A stretch of 64,000 nucleotides of DNA, taken from the NCBI GenBank assembly GCA_003255025.1, contig QANY01013423.1, forward strand, positions 1,973,779-2,037,778. The letters run 5' to 3'. A program made the translations under genes and the position numbers. The stretch is from Datisca glomerata. Taxonomy: Eukaryota > Streptophyta > Magnoliopsida > Cucurbitales > Datiscaceae. Of the stretch, positions 35,345-45,876 are shown in pieces. Below the pieces are notes generated by a model. That model did not search any database and was not told the DNA's origin. It saw only the letters and a program-made list of their open reading frames with translations. Each line of letters begins with the position of its first letter. The first letter of the stretch is position 1.

Positions 35345-35572
35345 GAGAAGAAGGTGAAGACGAAGAGTCTTTAAGAGAGATGCAATTAAAATTAATTTGA
35401 CTACTTTTTTTTATTTTTCTGTTGTTATTTGAACTTCGTGAAAAGATGATTTGATAATTTCACAGGTTTATTTTAAATAGGGGGTAAACCATGAGTATAA
35501 ATCAATGAAAATTAGACGGGCGTGTGGCTTAATAAATTCACTTTTGCTGAGATATAATTTAGGCAAAAACCC
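35345..35572. repeat. MULE right terminal inverted repeat
   Basis: It is the inverse of 24250-24480. It ends 'aatttaggcaaaaaccc' and is followed immediately by the TTACTAATT duplication. Confidence 0.83.
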
Positions 35573-35584
35573 TTACTAATTTGG

Positions 35585-35592
35585 ACACGTGG
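35585..35592 (+). promoter_or_regulatory. G-box / ABRE-like site ACACGTGG
   Basis: The CACGTG core is 120 bases before the ATG of the next gene and only 4 bases after the MULE target duplication. G-boxes bind bZIP and bHLH factors. Function is inferred from position only. Confidence 0.5.
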
Positions 35593-35710
35593 AGGCATAT
35601 CCATCGATGAGTAGTTTGTTCTCTCCTCCGCGACCGCGTCTCTCTTTTTCTCTTATCCTCTAGCGACCAATCTTCAGCATTTTTGGTGTTAAAAACAGTG
35701 AGTGTCGTCC

Positions 35711-36514
35711 ATGAATCTCTTGAACTTCCAAGCGAACCTCTCCTATCCTCTTACCCATAACTCTCACCCCAACCTCTCTCTTAAAAAATCACTCCCTTTT
35801 AAACCCAACAGCTTCCGTACTAAAACCCTAAGTTCAGCTTCTCTCCCAAAAATCCCAGCAAGAGATCGAATAATAGACTTCGGGAAACACAAGGGCAAAA
35901 TGTTAGGAAGCCTACCTTCAAGCTACCTCAAATGGGTGTCCAAAAATCTAAGGGCTCGTGACTTTGAAGAGTGGGCAAAGCTAGCAGACCAAGTCCTGGT
36001 AGATCCAGTTTACCAAGACCGAGTAGAGTGGGAATTCGCTGACAACGTATTAAATGGTAACAGAAGCAGCAGCTTGGGTTCGATAAACGATAATGGAGCA
36101 GTTTCGGAGTTGTTGGAAATAAGTGAAAGATTTGGGTGGGATAATAAAGATAAAGAGGGGTGGAGCATGATTAAGTTTGAGCTTTTAGGGACCTCTAAAG
36201 GTGGAAGAATTCCAAGAGTTAACACAAAAAATGGAGGGGAAGATGATAGAGAAACAACAGAGAAGGAAGTTGGTGTGAATTTATCAGAAGGGTGTGAGAG
36301 GAGGAGAGAGAGACGGGAGAGAATGAGAATGAAAAGAGAAGAGGTTGTGGGAAATAGAATTAGAAGAAGAGATAATGATGGAATTGAAAATAAGAAGAGC
36401 AGTGATCAGATCGGGAGTGAGAGAGTGGCAGAGGATAATGAAAGTTTTAGCAATCCAAAATTTCCAGGACGTGAAGCTCTTCTAAGGAAGGTACTCAGCC
36501 GCAGAAGACGATGA
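35711..36514 (+). CDS. Probable chloroplast protein with ExoX-like C-terminal domain
   Basis: This is an intronless gene of 267 residues. I start it at the ATG at 35711; the frame is open 9 bases further upstream but only from a GTG. Residues 1-45 are rich in Ser, Asn, Leu and Lys with almost no acidic residues, which fits a plastid transit peptide. Residues about 53-110 carry I-I-D-F-G-K-H-K-G-K-M-L-G-S-L-P and Y-L-K-W-V-S, the fold called ExoX-like C-terminal (DUF3820-related). That domain is usually a small nucleic-acid-associated module, and the nuclease active-site domain of ExoX is absent here. The C-terminal third is highly charged (E-R-R-R-E-R-R-E-R and a final R-R-R-R). The promoter region is cut by the MULE edge at 35572, leaving 138 bases. 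The biochemical role is unknown. Confidence 0.8.
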   Translation: MNLLNFQANLSYPLTHNSHPNLSLKKSLPFKPNSFRTKTLSSASLPKIPARDRIIDFGKHKGKMLGSLPSSYLKWVSKNLRARDFEEWAKLADQVLVDPVYQDRVEWEFADNVLNGNRSSSLGSINDNGAVSELLEISERFGWDNKDKEGWSMIKFELLGTSKGGRIPRVNTKNGGEDDRETTEKEVGVNLSEGCERRRERRERMRMKREEVVGNRIRRRDNDGIENKKSSDQIGSERVAEDNESFSNPKFPGREALLRKVLSRRRR

Positions 36515-38129
36515 TTTTGAACAATATATTTTTCGTTCATTATCTTTTTATGAATATTGTTAGCAATATCTTCCATTATTTTCCATTTTATTTCTATATA
36601 GTTCAATATCCGTCAAACTCTTATCAATTTTTTCCTTCCAGTGAAATTTTTATATTTTTTTGTTCAATAACATTTTTATAATTTTTGTTATTTATATATC
36701 TTTTTAACTTTTTTACTTTCTTGAAGGTAATAAGTTAAAAAGGTATAAAAAACATTAGTAATTTTTTTAAAACCATAGTGTAATCTTTATTTTTAATATA
36801 TTTAAAGTGAGATAAGAATGAGAATCATTTTTGGACTATTTTATCTAGTTCTTATTTTATAATTTGAAAATTATCTATGAGTCTATTAATTGTGTATCAT
36901 TAATTGTAATTTTCTTATTTTCTTATTTTTCAAAATAATGTATCTCTTAAGTAAATTTTTTATTTTTTTATCATTTTTAATTTAAAATCTAATTTTAGAC
37001 ATGAAAATATATTAAGTTCTTTCTTCATTAATATATAAATTAGAAAAATTCATCAATAATCAATAAAAGAATAAAACATGTTTTTAGCTGATAGAGATCA
37101 AAGAAATAATATATTAAAATAATCAAACTAGAAAATGTATAGAGAATGTTCTTCTAGTATTATTAAATTAATTAAAAATATTTTGGTATGTAAGACTTAT
37201 GAAAAAATATAAAAGTTATAATTATAGTTTTCTAATTTTATTTACTAATAAATGTATCTTATTCAAAGTTTTTATTTATAAGAATAAGTAATGTATGAGA
37301 AACAACCAAAATAATAAGTGTAAATATAACGTACACCATATGTATATTTAACTAGTATATGAAGTCCACGCTCCATGCTAGCAATATTGACGGGAAGAAA
37401 ACTAAAGCAAACTAGAAACTAATGAATGATTTATTACCAAAATAAAAATTAGTGACGGTTTAAAAATATTTGTGAAAGATAGTGGACTAAAAATATAAGT
37501 TCCCTGCATTGAGATTTTAGAAACTGGTAGGGAAAAAATGTGAAGAATTATAATTTTCATTATTTAGAATAGTTGAAATATATAGAGATAAATAATTATA
37601 TGATAAATTTACTTTATTTATAATTTTCTTTCATTTTACATTGTATGTTTATTAATTTACGTCACCGGTGCGTAGGAATTCATCCTCAAGTATCGTCCAA
37701 AGGACATAAAATTTAAAAGAATGTAAAATCTCAACAAAATGTCAAGTTAGCAAGTAATGTCCCTTCGGTTATTTTTTTTGGGACTATGTGTCCATTGGGT
37801 CTGGTTAGGGATAAACCTAATACATCTTTACTATATTAAAAGGGAAAAAAATTATTTCCCCCTTTATCTTTTATAGTCGTCTAAAATATTATATAATTTA
37901 AGTATTTCATTTTTTTTATTTAATGCATATAATAAAATTATATTTTCTTTTTAACGACAATATGTTTTTAAATTGTTAGTAAAAGTAAATAATTTTATAA
38001 TATTATGAAGTTCAAAATGAATATCCATCAAGATAAATTTTGAAATTTTTTGTATGACGAAATCCTCTTTTTAAACAATAACAGTTTTATTAAAAATTTA
38101 TAAATTAAACATGTTGTAATTATGATATT
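36515..38129 (+). other. AT-rich intergenic spacer
   Basis: No gene, tRNA or clear transposon termini. The 3' end of the preceding gene must lie in the first few hundred bases. I see nothing else that I can support. Confidence 0.6.
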
Positions 38130-38134
38130 GGGAA

Positions 38135-38934
38135 TGAACAGGTAAAAAATATTGTACTGCCATGTGGAACAAAAAAAACCCACCCAAGACTCACGAGAAA
38201 AGTTGAGAAAGCAGAAACGGGAGCCGACATCTCGAAAACGAGGAACTATCGCCTTCAGAACGAGAAACTGACGTCTCTAGAACGGGAGGTCATCGAGTCC
38301 AGAACGGGAGTAGACATCTTACGGAAGATCATCGCCTCTAGAACAGAAGCCGACATCTCGAGAACGGGGAACCATCACCTCCAGAACAGGAAACTGACGT
38401 CTCTAGAACGGGAGGTCTTCAAGTCCAGAACGGGAACTGATATCTCGAGGACGGGAAATAATTACTTCATGGACAGGACAACACATCAGATCAAAAATGA
38501 GGATTCAAATTAACAGCCAATTGGCCATGATTGACTGGGTAACCGCGTCACTCGAACAAGACAGATTGGTAAAGTCGCCAAGTGTTTCTGACTAATTGGC
38601 TCGGAACCACAGGGAGCTGCCATGTGGTAGCAGTAAATAGGGCAGCTGAGCGTGGCAGATGAAAAATAAAGAATAAATGAGATCTTACAAATGAGCGTGA
38701 TCCTAGGCTTGACCTCATCTTATGCTTTGTTTATTATTTGATTATTTTTAGTTAAACTCATGTAATGAGAGGTCTATATAAAACCAATGTACTCAATAAA
38801 ACAAGAGACTTGGAACCTTAGAGAATTTTTGAAATTATCAAATCTTTCTTTACATTTCAAAAACAATAATACAAGTTTGTTCGATAGTAACATATTTTCC
38901 TTGATTTTCTTGAAATCGAAGAAAAATCATTTAG
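38135..38934 (+). mobile_element. Solo LTR of a gypsy element
   Basis: It is flanked by the exact 5-bp duplication GGGAA (38130-38134 and 38935-38939). It has the same layout as the LTR at 59974-60832: a start 'tgaacaggtaaaaaatat', a repeated 'agaacggga' motif block, 'attgactgggtaa', and a TATA box tatataaa (38774-38781). It ends 'aaaaatcattta'. There is no internal region. The repeated 'ccagaacggga..gac.tct' segment (38210-38450) is a short tandem array. Confidence 0.85.
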
Positions 38935-38939
38935 GGGAA

Positions 38940-39540
38940 CATGAAAAATTCATATAAGTGAATTTAGAGAAAGATATTATGTCTTAACTATCTCTTAATA
39001 TGATAGTTATTTTTACGAATATGACAAATTGGTGGAATGAAATTACTTTCTATACTATTCAAAGAGTAATGTTTTATACTGCAATTTAAAGATTATAAAC
39101 AACCTAATGTATTAAAAAATTATAACAAGCTTCAAAGATAGTCAATTTTAATGTCAAATCGTACGTTTATTTTAAATTAGTTTAACATGCGAAACACGTA
39201 TTTTTCTACCAATATACTTAAAATGTAATACAATTGATTAAAAAAGGATGCTATACAATTTTGTTTCTCATCCAATATTAATTATAAGTATTTCTAGCCT
39301 ACTAAGTATTATTCTAAAGTAAAAATAAGTAAAAAAACGTGATCATTTATTGAATAATTGGTTAATTACAAATCATCTTGTGATAAAACAAAGTAATCGT
39401 CCGTTTGTATTTTACACCAAAAAAAAACCATGACAATGGCGGGCAAGAAAAAGAAAATCGTCAATTTGTATCGTCGGAGATAAACTCCCGTCGTCCGTCG
39501 TCCTTATAATTCGAGACAATATAAACCTCCCAGTTACATA
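38940..39540 (+). other. Spacer and promoter region of the F-box gene
   Basis: AT-rich to about 39400, then a GC-richer stretch consistent with a promoter and 5' UTR. No separate gene is visible. Confidence 0.4.
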
Positions 39541-39547
39541 TGTTACT

Positions 39548-39648
39548 AAAACTTGCACGTCACGCGCCGTTGAGCTGCCGGCTCTTCTCCCTCCGATTCT
39601 ACTCGTACACCTCAAGCTGAGAAGTGCCGACTCTCTTGTTCCTCCCAG
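39548..39648 (+). other. Probable non-coding first exon of the F-box gene
   Basis: A GC-richer leader ends at a CCCAG|GTATCC donor (39649). It would join the exon starting at 41160 (TATTTGCAG acceptor), giving a 1.5-kb first intron in the 5' UTR. The transcription start is not determined. Confidence 0.5.
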
Positions 39649-40399
39649 GTATCCTTTTTTTACATTTCAAGATTCAAATTTGCTTTTGCTAATTAGAATT
39701 TGCATCAGTTAGCCAGCCGCAGTTAATTCTTTTGTTCTTATACTGAATTGTCCTATGGTTGCTTTTCCTATTTTGAATTGAGTAAAATCACTCTGTTTCT
39801 GACTAAAAGAATGATGGTCTGAGCCTGACTAAACGGTTAAGTAGATATGACATTCTCCATATTTTTCTTCCTCATTTAATTTATGTTTCTTGTATGTTTT
39901 CTGCTGTTTTACGGAGACTTAATTAAATTGAATTGATGGAGCTAACAGAATTAGGGGTCGCTATCTTAGCTCAGTCTTACGATTCTATTATTCTTTGCTA
40001 TTTGTCTAGCTTGTTTTCTCAGGGTATAAAGGTTGAAGTTCTATATCTGGAACCTTTTAGAAATAATCATACTGGTGTGGGCTTGATATATTTCCTTTGG
40101 CAATTATCAGGAGCAGTTTAAGCCGAAATTGAGCTAATATGTTACTCATTTCTCCGTAGAATATGTTAGTCGGGCTTGCCCAGTGCCTACTCTTTAACAA
40201 ATGTATAGTCACGGTTTTGACAAATGAAATTAATAATCATGGGTTCAGACACCCACACCCATGATTGTGTTTATATCCTCTACATCCACTCTGATTCCTG
40301 TCTTCTTTATCTTGTTTTTCTTTAAACTCACTTTTTGAAGATTTCCTTATTTTCTAATTAGGATAATATTCCATGACCACCTTTGCATAGAACACTTAA

Positions 40400-40550
40400 T
40401 ATGTTTTTCTTGTAGAAGTGTTTTAAAATACAAAAATATGTTTCAAACAACAACATTTATAAAAAATATATGTGATTTAGAGTAGTCTATTTGAACTTCA
40501 TTAAGCGCTTTTAAACAATGCACTCTTAAACGCACCCTTTATGCCACCTG
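40400..40550 (-). repeat. MITE fragment in intron 1 of the F-box gene
   Basis: Its inverse contains gcgtttaagagtgcattgttt and aaagcgcttaatg. These correspond to gagtttgggagagttttgcttt and aaagcgcttaatgca in the MITE at 48067-48316. It appears to be a diverged or partial copy of the same family, in the opposite orientation. Confidence 0.45.
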
Positions 40551-41169
40551 CAAGATTAAACAATTTTCTTGATTGCCTCTTTCTTTTTTCTTCTTCTTTC
40601 TTCATTTTTTTATGTAATCAATTGTTGAAATGCTCGTATTTACCTGTGCTAACGATGTTATAAATCCATTTTCTAGTGTGCACAACTCTGCCAGAAAGCA
40701 CTAATTCTCATTCAACATTTACTTGCATGACCACTGATCCTTCTAAATGTCCTTGCTCACAGTATCTGTCCTTTCTGTTCACTTCTAGAGTAGGAATGTA
40801 TTTCTGTTGACATAGAAGGAGACTTGCCACTTCATTATCGCCGAGTTGGGGTTGTATCTGAAACAATGGATTAGCTTTTATATTTCTGATGCTAGCTATT
40901 ACGGACTTTTGTAGCACATGTTCCTTCATCGCTGACATGTTGTCCCATTTAATTTTTTAAAGCTTTTCTTCTTACTAGAATCTGTTGCCTAAGTTGTCCC
41001 ATGAATAAGTTGAACTGATTTACGATTGAGACATACTTGAGTAGTATTATCTCCCATTTTGTTGTGTTAGAAATTGCAGTTAACGTCATCTTTGAAAAAA
41101 ATTCAGATTATGTTGTCTTTTCCCTATCATCTTAATATTCCCGAAACTTCTATTTGCAGAATTCCAATT

Positions 41170-43983
41170 ATGGATGATACTAATGACAAAGTGCTATTAT
41201 TAACTGATCATCCGTTTGGAAAGCTTCCCGATCATCTCTTGATAGAAATATTTGTCAGAGTTCCTGTGTCAGAGTGGGCCAATATATCTTGTGTCAAAAA
41301 GCAGTGGGCTAATCTATTCAATGGAGAGTGCTTGTGGCAAGCTGCTCTTATCAGGACCTATCCCTTGGCTACCCAAGCTAAAAGGTGGCCTGGACCCATT
41401 CCTTGTGGTTTAAGCAGGAGGTAAATTTAATCTATTTTACTCCCAAGGTCTTTGTTATGTTACTATCCTGTTCTCCTATTACTCCATTGCCCTTAAGTTA
41501 ACCTATCATCTTGCAAAAAAAACTTAGCAGCAACATTAGTTTATGTCTCGCGAATGGAGAATCTTCCTGGAGAAGTAATAACGGTAAAAACTACCTTCAG
41601 TAAAAACAAATAATATGCTATTCTTTAACTTAAACATAAGAATATAGTAGGTCCTGCCTACGATCAAGGGTTTGTGTCTTATAAATATGTTCTTTAGAAT
41701 CTGATTCGTCGTTTTCAGACAATATCCAATGATTCCAGTTCGTATCCTTGCTGTTCAAACATAAAATACTTCCATGAGCTCTCATCTATGGACGTTCTCC
41801 TTCAACTCTTCTTTCTTTTCTTTCTCATAAATCCTGGTCCTGTGAGGAGCTGTTTCATGATTAGCATATTACTGTCAGAGCATGTTTATGGGGTCCATCA
41901 AGATTTTTACATCATATTTTTCTTTTAAATTTATCATCTCAACTTGCATTTTCTCATGATGCTGTTTTTCTTTTCTGCTGTCAAGGAAAAATATGCAGGA
42001 TCTAAAAAATCTGAACTAATTTTTCAGGAGATACACAGCTTTATATGTCAATAAGCACATATTTGCTTCGGATGGTGAGGTAGATGAGATTGTGGGCCAT
42101 GCTTATTTGTTTTTGAAAGAGCAGCTTGAACTGTCGATCGTGCCACCTCCTACTGGGATACTTCACGGAACTATAATCGGTATGACTTCCACTCCCAAAT
42201 ATATCTTTTCCTTCCCTTTTGCCTCATGGATCTTAAATGGATAATACATGTCGTCATTAACGACTTGCATGTCAGTACTTGTGCAAATTATCCGCAAAAT
42301 TAATAACCGAACACAAAAAAAGTGTGTAATCACTTCTCCACTTCCATTAGTTTTATGCTGTTTTATTTTCCAATTATGTCTTGAATAAAAGGAAGAATAC
42401 ATTAATCTAATTCCTCAAACACAAACCATACACCCATGGTACTATCACATATTCTGAAACTCAATTGCCATCACCCTTATTTTATGCACACTAGATAGTT
42501 TTGTTCCTAAAATCTTGCAATCTAACAGAACATATCCTTAGTTTTTTGAAAAAGAAAACCTATTTCTTCACATGAGCCTTCCAAACTCGTCCTTCCATAC
42601 TTTCTTTAACCATCTAAAATATTTCCAGTTCTGGAGGAATCACTTTTAGGTCTCTCGAAAATGATCCCTCGGTCATAAAACTTCCTTTGTGGTTGACTAC
42701 CATGGGTGTAAACTACTACACCCTTAGACAAAGCCGTACTACCTTGGCAAAAACTATCACTGCACTGTATAAGGCCTCCTAGATCCTGACAATCCATACA
42801 TAATTGTAGAATTTCAATCCAATTCATCGGACACATCTTCTCAAACACTTCTCTCTAAAGAGGGAATAAGTCCCTCTTTCCTCATACCATGGATCTCCAA
42901 TATCTAAGTTCATGCATCCAGCTGATCACACCTGCACTTCTTCCTCCCCTATTGCTTGTATCCCAGAATCATGGTTGGGCATCTTCTTGTTGAATGCTGA
43001 ATTAGAAACATGTCAATTTTCACATAGGTTTTCAGTATTGTGCTGTCCTATACTTAACTGAATGCCAAAGCTAAACTAATGAGCTAATTCTCATGAAATC
43101 CACATCTTGAATCTGATCAAACTTGAAATATGAGACTGATGTGCACTTATGTGCTGTTTGTAATTTCCTAATCCCATGCAATTGTCTGATCACCTAACTG
43201 AGGATGATCTGACAAGATGGGATGGCACAATAATTAATTCCTCACACCCCCACCATGAGATTATGGGTTCGAGTAGTGATATCCGTGAATCCCCGTAGAA
43301 TTTGTAACATTGAAAAAAAAACTGAGGATGATCTCTGTTTTGGCAGATCAGTTTATTGCTTGTGGAAAATCAAGAGACTTGGCGCATGATCTTGCCTCAC
43401 AGATCTGGTTAGCAGTGCTTGACAACTTGGAAGAAAATCAACACACATTTCTCCTACTTAAACGGCTTGCCCAAGAAGCAGATGTAAGAAGACATATGAT
43501 AGCTACTTGTTTTTGTTAATTCAAAGTCTTGCATTAAAATCATCATTACTATCATCGTTGGGAATAGCTATTGCACGCTTTATTGGATGTTGATTGTTGG
43601 TTGATTTTGTTGCTATAGATGTGATTATAAGCCAATAACAATTCTTACATCGAGTAAGCTATGGAAGTTGATGCAAAAAAAGGTTGGGGAGACATTTGAC
43701 AAGATACTTATACACACACTTTAAACACAGGGTTGATGATTTCCTCTAGAGAACCAACTTATGTTTGACTTAACTGTGATTACATTGTAACCCACCCCCA
43801 CCTCCAATTTCGCAGGTTTTTCTTCCATACCCATACTCAAGATCAAACAAAGTCCACTGGAGGGTGTTTGAAAAACTCTTCACAGATTTCCGTGACTGCT
43901 TCAATCATGTAGATTACTACGACGTTTTGGCGTGTGCCAAGACCAAGTTTCAGCCAATTCCATCTGCTTGGATGGGTCACTAG
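41170..43983 (+). CDS. F-box protein (SCF ubiquitin-ligase adaptor)
   Basis: The coding exons are 41170-41420, 42028-42179, 43347-43483 and 43816-43983. All have GT-AG borders and phases that join in frame, giving 235 residues. The N-terminal F-box (residues about 18-60) reads K-L-P-D-H-L-L-I-E-I-F-V-R-V-P, then W-A-N-I-S-C-V-K-K-Q-W and E-C-L-W-Q-A-A. It should bind SKP1 in an SCF complex. The remainder has no Kelch, LRR or FBA repeats that I can see; it is a conserved-looking helical region (L-A-S-Q-I-W-L-A-V-L-D-N-L-E-E-N) and ends A-W-M-G-H. Substrates are unknown. I cannot assign a named Arabidopsis counterpart. The start ATG lies 10 bases into its exon; an upstream frame at 41074 is intronic. 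Confidence 0.85.
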
Positions 43984-44099
43984 TTCATTCACTTGAACCA
44001 ATTTCCCGGACCTGTGGAGTACTGTATAGATGTTTGTGACTTCTCTGCCTGCTGAAGTCCTGTAAGAAGGCAACATTTAGTAGAACTACACAGCAAACG

Positions 44100-44534
44100 A
44101 CTGATAGGAGTCGAGTAAATGTATATAACACTTTCCTGTAAAACTGTATATTATTATAATTTCCTTGCTGAACACATCAAATCTGCATGTGTCACAAGTA
44201 CAATGGAATTTAGATATAATTACTTTGATTTGTAAAAGCTTCTAGTTCTAGAGCTGAAAGAAATTGCAGATGTTATTACTAGAACTAAAATTGCATATGT
44301 TATTAGTGATATATGGGAGATGACTAAACATATTGACGTAAAGGAATATGTTATGTAATGTCTGTCCATTCCTTAGCGATTAGCGAGGGCTGCTCTCATT
44401 GCAAAATCTAGCTCGTCTCGGTTAGGTGATTTTCCTACTTCTGCATATAAAACCGAATGTTTAGTAGGCTGATCTCCCTCTACATAGTAATGAAAGCAAT
44501 AAATAAATATAAAAACGAAGTGTCATAACATCAA
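44100..44534 (+). other. F-box 3' flank and tRNA upstream region
   Basis: It probably holds the F-box gene 3' UTR (AT-rich, 44000-44200). Short AT-rich sequence with no other gene follows. CAA repeats immediately before the tRNA (catcaa) resemble the CAA start motif of plant tRNA genes. Confidence 0.45.
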
Positions 44535-44607
44535 TCCGTTGTAGTCTAGTTGGTTAGGATACTCGGCTCTCACCCGAGAGACCCGGGTTCAAGTCCCGGC
44601 AACGGAA
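44535..44607 (+). tRNA. tRNA-Glu (anticodon CTC)
   Basis: This is a 73-base cloverleaf. The acceptor stem TCCGTTG pairs with CAACGGA, followed by discriminator A. The anticodon stem CTCGG/CCGAG encloses the loop CTCTCAC, with anticodon CTC at 44569-44571. The T arm is CCGGG-TTCAAGT-CCCGG. No intron and no encoded CCA, as expected for a nuclear gene. The internal A and B boxes are intact, so it is probably functional. Confidence 0.96.
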
Positions 44608-44610
44608 CTC

Positions 44611-44616
44611 TTTTTT
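44611..44616 (+). terminator. Pol III terminator of the tRNA gene
   Basis: A run of six T, three bases after the tRNA end. Confidence 0.85.
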
Positions 44617-44999
44617 AACGTTTGATGTGTTTCATTTTTCGTCTTATGTGTGATCCCAGCCGGACCCACTTGATCAATAGGGGACATCGTAGTCATTTCA
44701 GTTTTTTCAGAGGACAAGCATGAGATTTAAAAATAAAAAGGAAATCGAAAACTTCTTCTTTTGGCGGCAATTGCGTTGGGGTGGTGAATGAGTTGTGCTT
44801 GTTCTGACAATATTCTCTGTACGATGTCTGATACTCTGTAACTGTTACTATTTGGACTTGGTGTTCAATGTCAACAATCTCCTTCCTTCTTCCTCTTTTC
44901 AATAAAATCCAAAGCTCCATAGTACACCCATTAGCCATTACCCATTTATGACTGTCTCCCCCTTCATTTAAAGCTCTGATTTAGCTTTCTTTTCTTCAA

Positions 45000-45876
45000 T
45001 ATCAAAAACCATTTTCATTTTAAATCAGTCAGTTTTTATTGGACTATGGAGGTCTAAAAACAATATTATTCCCGTATTAATTGCTCTTTTGTTGTTTCCA
45101 ATCGTTCATTTCCTGTGATCTATACTCTCTTTCTCTTCTTCTAGGGTTTTCTCTGACAAGCTTTTGCTTTTCGTTTCCTTTGGGGTTTCACATTGTCCTT
45201 GCGGCACTCTCTTCCTTCTTTCTAACCATCACTTGGATTTTCTTTGTTGGCCTGTGGGAAGAGGGTCCTTTCAAATGTGCATTTAGGCTCTGAAAATTAT
45301 TTTGATTCTGTGACATTTCTCTTTGGGGGGGGGGGGGGNGGGGGTTCTTAACCATTCTGCAGTCTTCGATCTATTGGGTGAAGAAATCTGAAAAAGATGC
45401 TGTGTGGGTTTGTGATGCTTTTGTTAGTCTTTCTTCATTGATCCACAGAAATAGGCTTTCGAGCTCTCCAGGCTGGAAAGGCCGAAAATTTTGGAGACTG
45501 TTGGGTTTTCTATCTTTCAAGTCCCCGGTGGGTTTTCTCCAGCTGTGTTTCAGTTTCAATATGTATCTGCGATTTTGAAGCCCATCTCTATCATTCTGGT
45601 AAAATCATTTTGCCGGTTCTACATTTAAGCTTTACGTACTGGTATTCTTAAGTTTTGTGGGGCAAGGAAAGGTTTTGTTTTTTGCTGCTTCGAGCTTGCC
45701 GGAGTATCTGGGTGGCGATTTTCTATGAAGTGTTTCGATCCCTATTACCCTGTTTGATATTTCTTTGGTTAGATTGCTGGAACGGGGAAGATTTAGTTTG
45801 TTTTAGATAACTAATTTAATTTCGTGATCTTAGGCATCAAAAAAATAATTTGGGGAAGAAGTTGGAGCTAAAAAAG
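45000..45876 (+). other. Leader and promoter of the DUF1666 gene
   Basis: TC-rich sequence (about 45080-45160) typical of plant 5' UTRs, then a G homopolymer containing an N at 45339. There are several upstream ATGs and short frames, for example one from 45378, so an intron in the leader is likely. I could not fix its borders. Confidence 0.4.

Larger units (their letters stand above)
24250..35572. mobile_element. Non-autonomous Mutator-like element (MULE) with nested insertion
   Basis: The exact 9-bp duplication TTACTAATT (24241-24249 and 35573-35581) flanks long inverted termini. The left end reads gagtgtttgcctaaac and the inverse of the right end reads gggtttttgcctaaat. The match continues for about 230 bases to a shared agactcttcgtcttca segment. 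Long TIRs with 9-bp duplications define Mutator-like elements. No transposase is visible. A gypsy element occupies about 26470-35133, so the original element was roughly 2.7 kb. Confidence 0.85.

Noticed and set aside
45081..45578. Two hydrophobic or mixed frames in the DUF1666 leader
   Set aside because: They are short, stop before the gene start and are separated from it by stops. I treat them as 5' UTR or leader intron.
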